A DNA stretch of 64,000 nucleotides from Saururus chinensis (GCA_035235625.1 CP141141.1:13637968-13701967); one strand, 5' to 3'; counted from the first letter of the stretch, positions 24,131 through 39,370 are shown. Numbers and translations: made by a program. Notes: generated by a model not told the origin, from the sequence alone.

Positions 24131-24620
24131 ATGCACAATGTGAGCTTCAGCTCTAACGAATAGAGGAGAGAGAGTAGGGAAATAAAAAAAATTGATTTTT
24201 TAATTATATATTATATTTAAAAATTAATTAAAAAATTAAAAGGTAATAGCAATACATAGGAATATGTGTCACTAATACCCTAGGTTATACCGACATATAA
24301 CTAAATTTGTTGCCAGTAACCAAAGTATTAGTGACATATATGCCTATACGTTACTAATACCTATGCATAATCCTATGTGTCACTATTAATACTACTATTT
24401 TAATAAAAAATATCACAAATAGTTCTAATTTTTTATTTTTTATTTAAATCTTATTAATATAAAAGCATCGCTGATAGTACCACTATTTGCAATGCTAAAA
24501 GCATCCCTAATAGTTTATTTTTATGACACTTTTATATGCGTCACAAATAGTATTATTGAATGATGCTTTGCATTGCGTTGATAATAAAAGTATCGTTGAT
24601 AGTCATTTTTTGTTGCAGTG

Positions 24621-25780
24621 AATAATCATAAAAATGAATAAAGAGCATGCGATTCGAACATTATCAAGCAGCAATATTTGCCATCCAACCTTGAATCTGC
24701 ATTGCTCTTCCTTGGCACAAACTATTTTACAATCCTACACTGAAATACTCCTCTCTCTCTTGCACCACAAAGACTATCTAACTCACCAAAATTATGAGAT
24801 CCTCTCCCTTTTAATAGGGCACAACCATCTATAGAATTTAGAACTATATAATTCTTCATGATTTCTAAGGCAACCACGTTTTATGGTTTCGCCAATACGA
24901 CCACCAACACATCACTGATGAAAAAAGTTCAAAACATAAAAAATTATGTTATTCTTAGAAAAACAAGGGGCACCACATTTTAGGTGAGGTTTGATTTCGA
25001 CCCAAATTTGACCCCAAATCAAGTGATTTCATTTATTATAAAAAACCTGTAATTTCTAAATCACATCTAGTAACATATTTTTTATAAATCTCACATTCTT
25101 TAGATTTTCTCTATTATGCTTCATCTTCACCCTTTACTCCTCCAACTCTCTGGCGATGACCTATCTTCATTATCACCCTCTTCTCTACTCATTTTCCTCT
25201 TTCTTTTCTTACACATTTGATTTTCCCCACATAAGCTTTAGTCAAATCACAAAAAGTCTATGTTATTGTTACAATGTGCCTTTCACTTGAGTCATTTTAT
25301 GGAAGATAACAATATAATAGAAGAAGGAATATACTCAGAGATAGGAATTTAAAGAGAGTTGTCTTAGTTGTTGTAGCATGTAAAACAAAAAAATTCTTAA
25401 AATCACACGTCTTAAATCACATTTTTCTTAAACAATAAGCAACTAAAATACAAATCACAAATCTTTGTCATTTATAAAATAGTAGATGAATTGGACCCAG
25501 CCACCAGCACGTACCAAATAGGTATAGCAGGCCCCATCTGCCTAATTATTGTTAGCCATGACACACAAAAGAACGTGAAAAGCTTGCAACAACAGTTGTG
25601 GGCCCTAGAGTAAAGCTCACGCCAAGACAAGTCCCGAGGTCATTCTGGCTCTCTCTTATGGGCCCTACCACCAGTGACCTGGGGCAAGCCCATGATCACC
25701 CGTCTAGGAGACCAGGGCCCATGCCTTAGGTTCATCATAAGCGTTGCACCCATGTCTGTCAACAATCATGAAGAACTTGC
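24621..25780. other. Intergenic sequence between the CACTA element and the tubulin promoter
   Basis: No coding domain was recognised. A short plus frame at 24634-24834 has no features that support it. GC content rises after about 25500 toward the tubulin gene. Confidence 0.4.
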
Positions 25781-25797
25781 GTAATGTTGAACCTTAA

Positions 25798-25913
25798 TGG
25801 GCCTCATCCGAAAAGCAAACTGGGCCCCAGCCCAAACAAACCCAAACTTCATTTTCATCCACCGAACAGTCGCTTCCCACCAATCGCGAATCTCAAATTT
25901 CAAAATTCCCGCC
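25798..25913 (+). promoter_or_regulatory. Beta-tubulin proximal promoter: site II, CCAAT and E2F-like elements
   Basis: TGGGCC occurs at 25798-25803 and 25821-25826, and AGCCCA at 25829-25834. These are plant site II motifs (TGGGCY), bound by TCP factors in genes of dividing cells. A CCAAT box lies at 25880-25884. ATTCCCGC at 25905-25912 fits the E2F consensus WTTSSCSS. No clear TATA box was seen. The combination would suit growth- or cell-cycle-linked expression; that role is inferred. Confidence 0.55.
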
Positions 25914-26058
25914 AAAAGATCCCAAACGCCGTCAACTCTAACGGCCGTCTTTCACACCACCTTTAAGCCCCCCTCCGCTTCTTCCCCACTGGCCACTGCG
26001 TCTCCGTCTCAGCCTTCCCTCCCTCAGAGAAACCCGAGTCTCCTCCCACTTCGGCGAA

Positions 26059-29584
<3,526 letters not shown>

Positions 29585-29945
29585 GAAAAGTAAAATTTGC
29601 ATCTGAGGATGCCACTGCCTTGTGTTATTTGTCACTTTTTTGTTGTGATCACTTTTCTTTTCGAAAGACTTTTTGTTGTGTTTGTTCACTTTGTTCAACC
29701 TTGAAGTTAGTTTTTTTTTCCGTTATTGGTTGTAGATGGCCGTAGTGTAGAAGTTGTGTGTGTTTCTTGCTTTTCCATTACGTCGATGTAGATTTAATCG
29801 ACAATTAAATGGATTTTGACCCATAAAACTGCAAGGTAACAAAGCTTTTCCTACTCTAGTAGAGATGCATTAGAGGTCAAGGTCCGTTGCTCATACTGCA
29901 GAAATGCAGGAGGAACAGTTAAATTATGTGCTATAATAAAATAAA
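29585..29945 (+). terminator. Beta-tubulin 3' UTR and candidate poly(A) signals
   Basis: T-rich 3' sequence follows the TGA. Overlapping AATAAA hexamers occur at 29935-29940 and 29940-29945, about 350 bp after the stop. Closer near-matches (AATTAAAT near 29803) could also serve. Confidence 0.35.
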
Positions 29946-30194
29946 GCTGTCTGTGATCGTAATTCAACGCCGAAACAGAATATAGATGAACATGCTTCTC
30001 TGATTTAGATCGTGAGGCTTGGACGACTTGGATGTGAAGTGGTTAGGACACGCTGTATGGAGGCTTTTGTGGGCTGGTCTATTTTCTATTCCATGTACAA
30101 GGGCAAGTGGTACATACTGTTCCCCTCTTGAATATTTTATAATTAAATATAAACAAAGAATTATAAAATGCAATTGGGGAAGGAAATTGTCGAA
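29946..30194. other. Short intergenic sequence before the LBD block
   Basis: No gene was recognised. The two short opposed frames here (29964-30213) shadow each other. Confidence 0.35.
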
Positions 30195-30615
30195 AAAGCT
30201 TTTATCTTGGTAATAATAACATACTGAGATATGGATGGCTTTAGCGTTTTAACTTAATAAAATAAAATAATTAGAACGTACCTAGCCTAACCAGGTTTCG
30301 TCACTACCCTATATGGTCTCCTAACATGGTACATAGGGCAACTTGCTAATGTTGGGCGCCCTATGTGGGCTGGACAAGTATTTTCAAAAGTGTTACATGC
30401 TCAACCCTGTTGCCTACCTTTGTGACTACTTAAATAAACATAAAGCTAGCTCTTAATTTTTTTTCTACCTGGAAAGTGACCATTGCTTGTTCTAGTTGCT
30501 GTAATGGCCCGTTCAACTAAGCCAATGCATGAAATGAATCTTTTATCCCCACCCCCCTTATAAATTCCAATGGCCGATAGTCAATAACTACTAGACCTTT
30601 CCTCACATGTGTAGG

Positions 30616-30700
30616 TATAAAAGCAGCTGAAGTTTCAATTTCAGCATTTAGGAAGGGATTTTTCACTGTTGCTGATAGTTACCCAGCACCTGCACGTGCG
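30616..30700 (+). promoter_or_regulatory. LBD core promoter: TATA box, G-box, possible 5' UTR splice donor
   Basis: TATAAAAG lies at 30616-30623. GCACGTGC, containing the G-box CACGTG (30693-30698), follows, and it runs directly into GTAAGA, which could be the donor of a 5' UTR intron ending before the ATG at 31247. TATA, G-box and GTAAG are all retained in the dead copy (G-box 48166-48171). The leader intron is inferred. Confidence 0.5.
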
Positions 30701-31246
30701 TAAGAATAGTTTTTTTTTAAATTTTTTTTGTTTTTGTTTTTTTGGATAAAACGTTACACAGTATATATATATATATATTTTTTTGCCAAATGCATAAGAT
30801 ACATAAGTTTTCCTTTCCAACAGAATATAAGAAATGTGGGCCATCTTAGTAATTGTTGCAGTTGGAAAGCTGTAATGCTATTTTGACCTTAAGAAACGTA
30901 CCTCAAAACTCTACTTCATCTGCTCAACGCCAGTGGCCCCTCTCATCAACGACGTTGAGAAAATAATGTAGAGTTTTTTTTTATGGGCCCCACTCACTCA
31001 AGGTGGCTATATTATGTATACATCATAAGATTGCGTATGCTTCGGTGAGACACTTCAAAGTTCATATTTATACCGAACTTGATAAGTTGGATCTCTTTCA
31101 TTCCAGGTACACTGTAGCAGTTTTCCTCAGATTTTTAAATCCACATCCTTCTTCCAGGTTCCGGTGCTTTAAGCTTTAAAAGATACAGCTTAATCAGATA
31201 TTACTGCAGCATTTCAATAAGACCTATCAAGGTGTGGTCTCCAGCC

Positions 31247-32091
31247 ATGACCAGGTCACTCTCTCCCTCCAAGCCTCCTTGTGCAGGTTGCAAGTTGCTG
31301 AGGAGACGCTGCAGCAGGGAATGCATCTTTGTGCCTTACTTCCCTTCAGATAAACCAGAGAAGTTCGCTAGTGTGCACAGGATTTTTGGTGCAAGCAATG
31401 TCTGCAAAATGTTGCGTGTAAGTACCTGATATACATGAGAGCCTCTTAAATAAATTACTAAATTAATACTCCCTCTATCCCGCTCCATTTGGTTTTTTAA
31501 AATGAACTAAAATTGTTATTATTGAAAGTAACTATGTTTTCCTGTTTTTTAATGACGGGTCGTGCCACTATAGTTAGTTATATAAATTTTGTGCCATCAC
31601 TTTGATTCTGATAAGAATCAAATATGATATATATAATTCATATTGCCAACCACAGGTAGTTGGGACGAGGCTTATGATGACGATGACAAAAATGGGTCTT
31701 CTTCACATATTAATATGCAGCTTTATGAAAGAACTCTGAAATATTTCTACATTTATGTTTGTGCATTGTTATCAAACAGGAGATCCCGGTGTACCAGAGA
31801 GGAGAAACAGTCAGTAGTCTGGTGTATGAAGCAAATGCCAGGCTCAAGGATCCAGTGTACGGTTGTGTTGGTTCCATTTCTTCCCTCCAGGACCAAGTTT
31901 CTCATCTGCAGTTGGAGTTGGCAATGGCTTTAGCAGAAACTATCACGTTAAGAGCCCAGCTTTCAGAAGCTCTATCTGCATTAGCTTGTGTCACGAATAA
32001 TGGCCTTCAGACCGTAGATGACTCTTCACTCTATTCTGCAGTTGGCCAGTCTTTCACTCGTAATCACGTTTCATATGCCGATTGTCTATAA
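31247..32091 (+). CDS. LBD: LBD (LOB-domain) transcription factor, class I-like, 2 exons
   Basis: This is a plant-specific nuclear DNA-binding protein; class I members act in organ boundary and lateral organ development. The exons are 31247-31417 and 31780-32091 (GT-AG, phase 0, intron 362 bp) and encode 160 residues. The C block is C12-x2-C15-x6-C22-x3-C26. The GAS block contains FASVHRIFGAS and the invariant Pro82 in DPVYGC. The zipper region has Leu93, Leu100 and Leu104, but Thr111 replaces the last leucine of LX6LX3LX6L. Residue 57, at the splice junction, is Arg where the family usually has Gln or Met. The upstream in-frame codon at 31232 is GTG, so ATG 31247 is taken as the start. It is short for the family because little follows the LOB domain. 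A related pseudogene lies at 48816-50690. Confidence 0.92.
31469..31545. mobile_element. Partial Stowaway-type MITE in the LBD intron
   Basis: ACTCCCTCTATCC at about 31470 starts a MITE that is also present in the intron of the dead copy (49203), so it predates the duplication. The right end here is lost. Confidence 0.5.
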
Positions 32092-32696
32092 CAATTGTCG
32101 CATGCAATTCCGCATTGTTTCTTTTGTAGGCCTGAATAATTGGAGAATCAGGTAGCTGTCATTTCGGACAAGCCCGTTCTGCTCGTGAAAATAATGTGAT
32201 ACAGTTGTGCTCGTAGATTTCGTACTTGGATTAGTGATTGTAACTTATGGCTGATATATGACAGCAATGAGACTGTTCTCCCTGTCCGTTGTGTGTATAG
32301 CCCTTCACCACCGTCTTCCTGCCACATGCTCAGCCCTTCACAAACCATTGTGCACCTTTTTCAAGTACTAATCCCATCTATCTCTAAATACAAGAGTTAC
32401 CAACTTGCTAACATCTGCCATACAAGAAATGAGGATGTACAAAGGGCAAGCGCTTAGTGTGGTAAAAGGATTCTGTAGATAACTAAGTTCAAGATTTGTG
32501 GGCCATAAGTCAGTATGTGACTATTTAAAAGAGTAGTGTTTACTATGTCACTTAGGTAGTTGCGCTACAATTATATCACAAAGCAACTTCAGCAATACAT
32601 GTACACAAAGCAACTTAGTGTAGTAGTGGGATACTATGCTACTAATAATTAAGTTACTAGAAACGTAATTTATGTTGCGGTATGCAATCCTGGATA

Positions 32697-33345
32697 TTTT
32701 TTATATGTACAATTTTATTAAAGCAAAAGGAAAATTACATCTACCGTAAAACAAAGAAAAACAAATTAAGTGGGAATGCCTCATCTAGATTTTAAAAAAG
32801 GAAAACTATCAATTAATCTAGAAAATTTAGAAGACGAAAACATATAATGATCGGATATCGCTTTTAATAATTTTAAAAATTTCAGAATGATTGGAATATG
32901 TGTTTCCAAATGTTATGTAATTTATTTCCTTCTAAATGAGATAAATGGCTGCATTGAGAAATAGTTTAAAAATCATTTGCATGTCCTTTACCTCCTTACA
33001 ATATCTAAGGAAAAAGATCCATTGAAAGCTAGTGCCAAGAAGTGTCATTCCCAATCTTGAGAACCATAAGAAATTGGCAAAATATTCACAATAAAAAGAG
33101 CAACTAAATGAAAGATACTCATTACTCTCCTTAGCTTCTTGAGAAAGAATGCATCAATTAGGAAGAGTAACTTCTCTCTTCTGAAGATGATCTTGAGTCA
33201 AAGTCATTCATGAAATAAGACCCATACAATAAGCTAATGTCTTGGAGTGTGGTGCTTAAACCAAACTAGAGAATGCCAAGATGTTTTGATATGATAATAA
33301 CAAAGAGCTTTGTTAGCTGATTTAGTGGCAAATCTACATGAGCAA
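32697..33345 (-). mobile_element. LINE 3' end relic (minus strand, zf-RVT part)
   Basis: A T-run at the left edge followed by TTTTATTAAAGC looks like a reversed LINE tail. Minus-strand translation then gives pieces of the ORF2 C-terminal region (FLNAAIYLI..KEIN, LSFSC) with many stops. The same tail start is seen at 51320, so this insertion probably predates the LBD duplication. Confidence 0.55.
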
Positions 33346-33394
33346 GAGGGGCTCCAAAGGACTTCATTCGGCCTTAGAAGAGTCTTCTAGTGAA

Positions 33395-34806
33395 AGTTGG
33401 CTGATTCTCTAAAGCTTCGATGTGCTCTCACATTGACAGGTTTCATTCTACTCTTGCTGGTTGGAAAGAATGTCATCTCTCTTATGCATTTCAACTTGAG
33501 TTGATAAAATTGGTCCCTTCTAGTATGCACATCTACTAGTCTATGCACTTTATGATTCCTTCTAGCATTATTCATCAATTACAAACTCTAATGACTAAGT
33601 TTCTGTGGAACAATTCTGAGGAGGGCCGACATTTTCACCCTATCAGTTGGACCAAAGTTTGTCACCCGAAAAATGAATGAGGCTTTGGTATAAGATCTAT
33701 CAAAGATTGGTGTTCCATTGGTCTGACTAAGCTTTTTTGCATGTTTTGCATAATAAAAATGCTCTTTGCATCAAGAGGGTCCATGGATATTACATAAAGA
33801 ATTCTTCCATATGGTAGAGTGAGACTCCCCCCTTTGCTTCTTACTCTTGGCAAGCCATTATTTCTATGATGAGTGTTATGATTAATCTCATCTCTTATAA
33901 GATTAATGATGATAATTATATTTTCATTTGGCTGGATCCTTGGTTGGGTAATTTCACCTTTTTACAAAACTTTGGTCAGCGTATTATTACTCAAATGAAT
34001 AATTACGCTACGCCAACTATTTCTGAGTGTATGGTTGATGGTTATTGGTGTTGGAGTGATCATGTTAATCTCATAAGTGAGCAACTTCTTTTAATCAATG
34101 ATTGTACTCCTACTTTTAATCATGTCTTGGATATAGTCAGATGGAAGGCCAATTATAGGCCAATCCTCTACTAAATCAGCCTTTAAGTCTATCTCCTCTC
34201 ATTCTTCTATTTTGCATTGGACCTCTCTTGTGTGGTTTAAACATCACATACCTCACCACTCTTTCATTTGCTGGCTGATGTTCCAAGGCTGTTTACTCAC
34301 ATTAGATAAGATTCAAGCAAGGGGAGTTCATGTTGTCAATAGATGCATTCTCTGTAAGAATAATCTTGAATATGCCCAACATCTCTTCTTTTCCTGCTAC
34401 TATTCCAAGTGGTTGATGAGTCACATATTCAAGTTATTTAGAGTGGACATCTCTTGTAATCAAGCATGTCAAGCCATTGACTATATTATGTTTTTCAGCC
34501 ATACCACTCCAGAGTTAGATATAATGCTGAAGATCTTTCTAAACCACGTTGTCTACTTTATTTGGAGGGAAATAAATTCTAGAATTGTCAGTAATAAATT
34601 TAATCATAAAAGGCTCCTCTTTTATAAGTTTGAACTTCAAGTTAAAACTTACATCACATCTAATTCTCATCTTTCTAAACTTGTTGCTAAGTTTCATTTC
34701 CTAGTTGAAAGATGGAGTCTGTAATTTTTTTTCCTAACCTTTGTCTTTCTTCCCCTATTGTTTTAATTGAAAGGAGTTTTCTCCCCCTTTTACCTGATCA
34801 AAAAAT
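33395..34806 (+). mobile_element. 5'-truncated LINE: RT thumb, connection and zf-RVT
   Basis: Plus-strand reading gives RFHSTLAGWKECHLSYAFQLE, MTKFLWNNSEEGRHFHPISW, then a frame at 34212-34724 with WFKHHIPHHSFICWL, LLTLDKIQARGVHVVNRC, CILCKNNLEYAQHLFFSC and RLLFYKFELQ. These are the C-terminal parts of plant LINE ORF2. It ends with the shared CCCCTTTTACCTGATCAAAA tail. Stops and frameshifts break the upstream part, while the last 170 codons are open. Confidence 0.85.
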
Positions 34807-34904
34807 AAATCATAGGTGTAAGGGTCATTCTGATTAAAGAGCCACCTTCAATGAGAATAACAATTGATATGGTCGCTGAAATAGAGCTATTAACTTGGTA
34901 CATT

Positions 34905-35945
34905 AGGTGATGATCAAAATTTTCTACACACTCACATGTACAACACACTTATATTTATCTCAAAGAACCTTTAGAAAGTATTTTTGAGAGTTTTGAACAA
35001 AAAAAAATAAAAATTGTAATTACTATTCAAAAGTGATCGAACATCCTTGTGAATAAATTAATCGATGTTGAATGATTTTTGGGATTTTTAGCAATTGACC
35101 TATCGATCATCCATTGTGAGAAAATACCTATCGATTGTCTAATTCTTCAATCATAATAACCTGAATGATCAATCATTGGTTGAATGGATCAGTTGGTGTT
35201 TGATAAGCATATTCTAGTAACTTTATCAATGGATCATTTAAGATAAACAATTGATCGATCTGTGACTAGTTGCCTAGTTTAAGACAATCGGGGATGAGTT
35301 TCTTTTCCAAATAAGAGATTGAAATACTAACTTACTTGAGAGACTATTTAAGGGCTTTATTACGATGAATTGAAGTGAGGGGGAGCAAAATTTCAAAGAG
35401 GAAAAAATGAGCTTGATGCCTAAGGTTCTTCCCTAATTCACCTTGCAATTGAGAGAAAATCGTCAGAAGTGAGTGTTTTGTTTCATAAACCTTATGAAAT
35501 AAAGTTTGAGTAATTAGACACATCACAAACACAATACCAAGTTATTGAGGAGGTTGATTCATAAAGGGACTTTGAAGAGGCTTCAACAACACAGTCGAAA
35601 AGGGCTTTGATTGGAGTACTTTGGATAGTATAAAGATTATATTCGAAGGGGAAAAACATTAAGAAGGAGACTTGTTGGCCAACAATTCATCCAGAGATTG
35701 GACTTCTTGTTTGGATAGAGATTGGTAGCCATGAGTCTTGTAAGATCTTATTCCATTGTTAATTGATTTAGTGGATGAGTTGGGTTTCTAAGTAAAAATC
35801 ATTGTCTTGGTTGTGTCTACATTTTTGGTTGTTTGATAATTGGTTTGCACATGTTTATTCTTCTTTGAATTTCCTGTAGATTGAGGTCACAACTTGTAGT
35901 TCTTTACCCTAGCTAGGTATTTGGATGTGAGGCAATGCGGATAAG
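34905..35945 (+). repeat. Dispersed LTR-like repeat R1, copy 3
   Basis: It has the same block series as at 4150 and 13390 (CACACTCACATG, ATCGATC-rich centre, GGATAGAGATTGGTAGCC, TAGTTCTTTACCCTAGCTAG). All three copies are in the same orientation. Confidence 0.5.
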
Positions 35946-35999
35946 TTTAGAAGCACATTTAACTCATAGTCATAGTTTGACAACTTGCCTACCCTATGT

Positions 36000-37310
36000 T
36001 CTTATATTCCTAGCATTGAAACATGTTTCTCTAGAAAAAAGACTTCAAAAGTTTATAGTCTATCTAGATCATGTGCACTTATTTGACTACTGGGTAGTAC
36101 CAAGCTCTAGTTCACACCATCTCCCTTACGTTGGTGAGATTTGACTTTTTCTCGCCCAGATTTAGTATGACCACCACCTGATTTTCCCCTTCTTTCAAGA
36201 CGACCTCTATCATCAGTGCTTAATGTTGAACTAGATGATGTACTCATTTTTCTGCCAAATCTCCTCTGTTAAGAGGAGGCTTGTAATCTCTTCAATCCTC
36301 AACTTTTCCTTACCAAAAAAACTACTATTTGCAATTACCAATGACACCCAACATTTCAGTAAAGAATTCAAGAGAGCAATGTACTTCACATCTTCATCAA
36401 AAGAGACCTCAACAACCTCCAAGTGATTCTTAAGTGTATTAAAGGTGTTGAGTTGAGGCGGCATAATTTCATTTTTAGACATCTTCAATTTAAAAAACTT
36501 ATTCACTAGGTACTTGTAGACCTTATTTGTGGATGTCAATAGTTTATACAATTATTTTGATGTATCAAATAAGGCATTAGTAGAAGTTACCTTTGAAACA
36601 TTCAAAACAACTTATATCATAAGAGTGAGGCATACAATTCCAATGGCCTTTTGATCCAGAATTCTCCAAACCTCATCAGACATCTTTTTTTGCTTCATTT
36701 CTCGAATTACTAGCTATAAATACTTCTAATACAAATTATTGTGTCTTTATCCTCTAAAACATGAAGTTCCATAATTGAAACCACCCTCAGCTACTAGTTG
36801 TTGTGATAAAACCCCTTATGGAGAAGGCACAACAATGACTTTCAACATGGAAAATGAATGTGGCAAGAAAAGACACAAGATCTAAGCTACTACTCTAGCA
36901 ATATGCTACCCTCTAATATTCATATAAATCCACTATATTTAAGAAGATTTTTAGTGAAGAATATTACAACTCTCATAGCCCTCAAATCGTCTCAACTCTC
37001 ACAAGAAAAATAAGCTTATTTTGAGAAGAAAATCATGGAGTAGTCAATTACAAAGAGTACAAAATTCATATGAAATCGCATCCAGATCTGCAATGGACTA
37101 ATCGCCAATCACATGTGATCGATCAGTTTTTGTAGCTCTGCGTAACACCATCTTCAAGTACCATGATCAATTGATCAGTTCTCCTATCCAAAGATTCTAG
37201 TACCACAAGGGATTGATTGCTATAATTTGTGATTGATTGCACCATTCCAAGTAGTCTCCCATTCCTTCAACATGATACATGTCCTTGAAAAAAAATCAGC
37301 AAAACAAAAT
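36000..37310 (-). mobile_element. Ty1/copia relic: LTR part, decayed primer-binding site and gag
   Basis: On the minus strand, LTR-like sequence (about 37310-36810) is followed by CAACTAGTAGCTGAGGG near 36800-36785, a decayed form of the usual TGGTATCAGAGC initiator-Met tRNA site. The gag frame follows at 36551-36231, with NTFNTLKNHLEVVEVSFDED, then LLNSLLKCW and a KSGGGHTKSGRE linker at about 36190. This is the copia gag (UBN2) pattern. Stops precede the open frame, and no protease or polymerase was found. Confidence 0.75.
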
Positions 37311-38860
37311 GTCACTTCTTTTTAGAAAATAATTTGCATTCATTTTTACTAATGGACAATACATACATGAGACGTTAACTTTATCAAAGTGACGAAATAT
37401 CAAATAGAAGGCTTGACATATATATGGCCATGACATCAATGTATTAGCTTAATCTTAATATTTTGCAGATAGTGATGTTTCTACAAACCATTCCCCCTTA
37501 CAAATACACATATGAAATGCTTACTTCTCATTTTAGGAAGAGGTCATCTCTCACATTTTGTTGCTTACCTGAAGAGCAACTATAATAACATGTCCCCTTG
37601 TAATAATCCCAACATACCAAATAAATTTGGAAATAATTAATAGGGAATAGTCATTAAAATAAGAAAGACAGTCAACCAATTTTACCACAAAGTGTTGCTT
37701 TACATGTTTGGTTTGTCCTACTTAACAGAGTAGTACTTACTTCCTTAGTTCAAATAAGTGAACTTAATTACTAATCAGTTGCTTTGCTTGTACTTGATGA
37801 ATAAGTTTATGTGCTGAACAATAAGTTTTGACTCTTGCACCGAAAAACATATATTTACAGGTAGCCGATTGGAAGCTGACTTATATTGATTAAAACATCA
37901 ACCGGTCAGCAATTAAAAGATAGCATGTTTTTTCCATATTGCCTAGCCAAATAATGAAAAATTCCATATTCCCTGGATTTTAAATGGAAATGCCATATAA
38001 CTTGTTTATGAACCAAACTGCCCTTAGGTTTCCATTATATCATGTTTTAAAGAAGAGAATAATAAATGAACAGAGGAATAGTGTTGCGCTATTTCAGTGT
38101 GCTGGGAGTCATCATCGGCGAACGAAACTCACCGGCCGGAGCTGACCGGCGGTGACTCACTGGCGAGCGTCGATGAACAAGAAAAAACAGTTTTTGACAT
38201 CGCAGACGCTGTGTGAGTGCTCCAAAGGCTACATTTCGCAGAAACGATGCTTCTTTTACACCGATCATGGATAGGATCAGTATTTGCATCCATTATAATG
38301 AAGAGATAGGCAATGACATCGTGCATATTGGTGGAATGGCACCAAACAGTCAATAGAGCTGAATCACCCATAGTAATGACACATCCTAGCTCTAATGTTG
38401 GTTTTCATACCGGATTCAATGAAACTCAGTTCACCTTTGAAACTATTAGGCAACAATGAATCTTTAGATTATACGCAATTGGAATTTTTCATGTACTCAA
38501 GGCCACGAAATTGAACATATTGTGTTAAGGTTAAATCATATCGTGTGAAGAAATAAACATGACGTGTAATATATTGCATTAGTTATTACATGATATACAC
38601 ATGCGATATAACAATTATGACTTAACCCCATTTGCCCAAAAACACATCGAAAATAGGCTAGAAGAAGCAAGGAATGCGAGTGTATTGCCTGTGTCAAGGT
38701 ATGAATTCCAGGTTAACTCGCTATATCACTAGGTACATTGCATTCATACTGCAATGTACATAGCATGTGTTTGTTTATGCGTGAGGGCTTCATATCATGT
38801 TAGTTTCAACACTTTATTTTCATTTATAGTGTAAGTAGATACATTTATGTAACGATCGTA
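37311..38860. other. Unassigned sequence
   Basis: No gene was assigned. Two overlapping minus frames at 38089-38371 lie in a locally GC-richer patch (38100-38240). One begins MGDSALLTVWCHS and has a faint ankyrin-like rhythm, too weak to call. Confidence 0.35.
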
Positions 38861-38875
38861 TGATACGTCATGTAA

Positions 38876-39370
38876 TTGAGGACACAACAGAGTCATTTAT
38901 TGTGCTCTCATACTCACAATATTTTCTTCAAGGATGTGGTAAACCTGGTTAATCATACCTTAACATGTGGAAAGTTTCAACATCTGGGTTTACCACGTAA
39001 GCATGCAATCACAACAATCGATAATAGACACTTCTATGTGTTTGAGTACTGCGAAAGATGGTACTCTACTGAAATGTATAAACTCACCTATCGAGAGCCC
39101 TTACACCCAACGAAGGATGGGCACTAGTGGGCACCGACTGGAGTTATGCCTACATTCACCCCACCTATCCCACAAAAGCAGCGGGGGAGTCCACGAAAAA
39201 ATCGGATAGATTCAAAACTGCCTCTCAAAGCCCCATGAAAATGTGGAACATGTGGTCAGTTGGGTCACAACCACAGATGATGTACTGACGCATAAGGGGG
39301 GTCTCCCAATGTGGCAGATGTCCCAATGACAAGTCAAAGGAGGTCGAATAATAGAATATGCAAACGGCGT
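38876..39370 (+). mobile_element. Mutator-like (MULE) transposase C-terminal relic
   Basis: The plus frame reads TCGKFQHLGLPRKHAITTI, then FEYCERWYSTEMYKLTYREP and LHPTKDG, the SWIM zinc finger and following region of MuDR-type transposases. A frame change later, RGSPRKNRI precedes a CGTCGQLGHNHR zinc knuckle that is broken by a stop. The second SWIM cysteine (usual PCKHA) is Arg here. The catalytic MULE domain upstream was not found, so this is a fragment. Confidence 0.8.

Larger units (their letters stand above)
14774..24620. mobile_element. Non-autonomous CACTA-like transposon, interrupted by nested LTR elements
   Basis: The right end, read inward, is CACTGCAACAAAAAATGAC. The left end is (T)TACTAAAAGAAAAAAGG followed by TTATTAGTGATGC, and the two align over about 30 bp with gaps. 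The subterminal regions are full of short direct and inverted TATTAGTGACGC-type motifs, a CACTA hallmark. No transposase was seen. Removing the LTR insertion (about 16731-23390) leaves roughly 3.2 kb. The 3-bp target duplication could not be confirmed, so the superfamily rests on ends plus subterminal repeats. Confidence 0.6.
30195..32745 (+). repeat. Segmental duplication, block A (carries the intact LBD gene)
   Basis: This block is collinear with 47404-51367. Shared landmarks include AACATGGTACATAG, the TATAAAA/G-box promoter, both LBD exons, the downstream GTGCTCGTAGATTTCGTACT stretch and a T-rich tail. Exon 2 similarity is the highest, and the upstream and intronic parts are more diverged. 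Confidence 0.85.

Noticed and set aside
31232..31246. Upstream start of the LBD frame, adding five residues
   Set aside because: The codon at 31232 is GTG, not ATG. The first ATG in frame is at 31247 and sits right before the usual LBD N-terminus.
38089..38371. Possible ankyrin-repeat protein fragment on the minus strand
   Set aside because: There is only a faint rhythm, no clear TALH or GADPN motifs, and two frames compete. Not enough to call.
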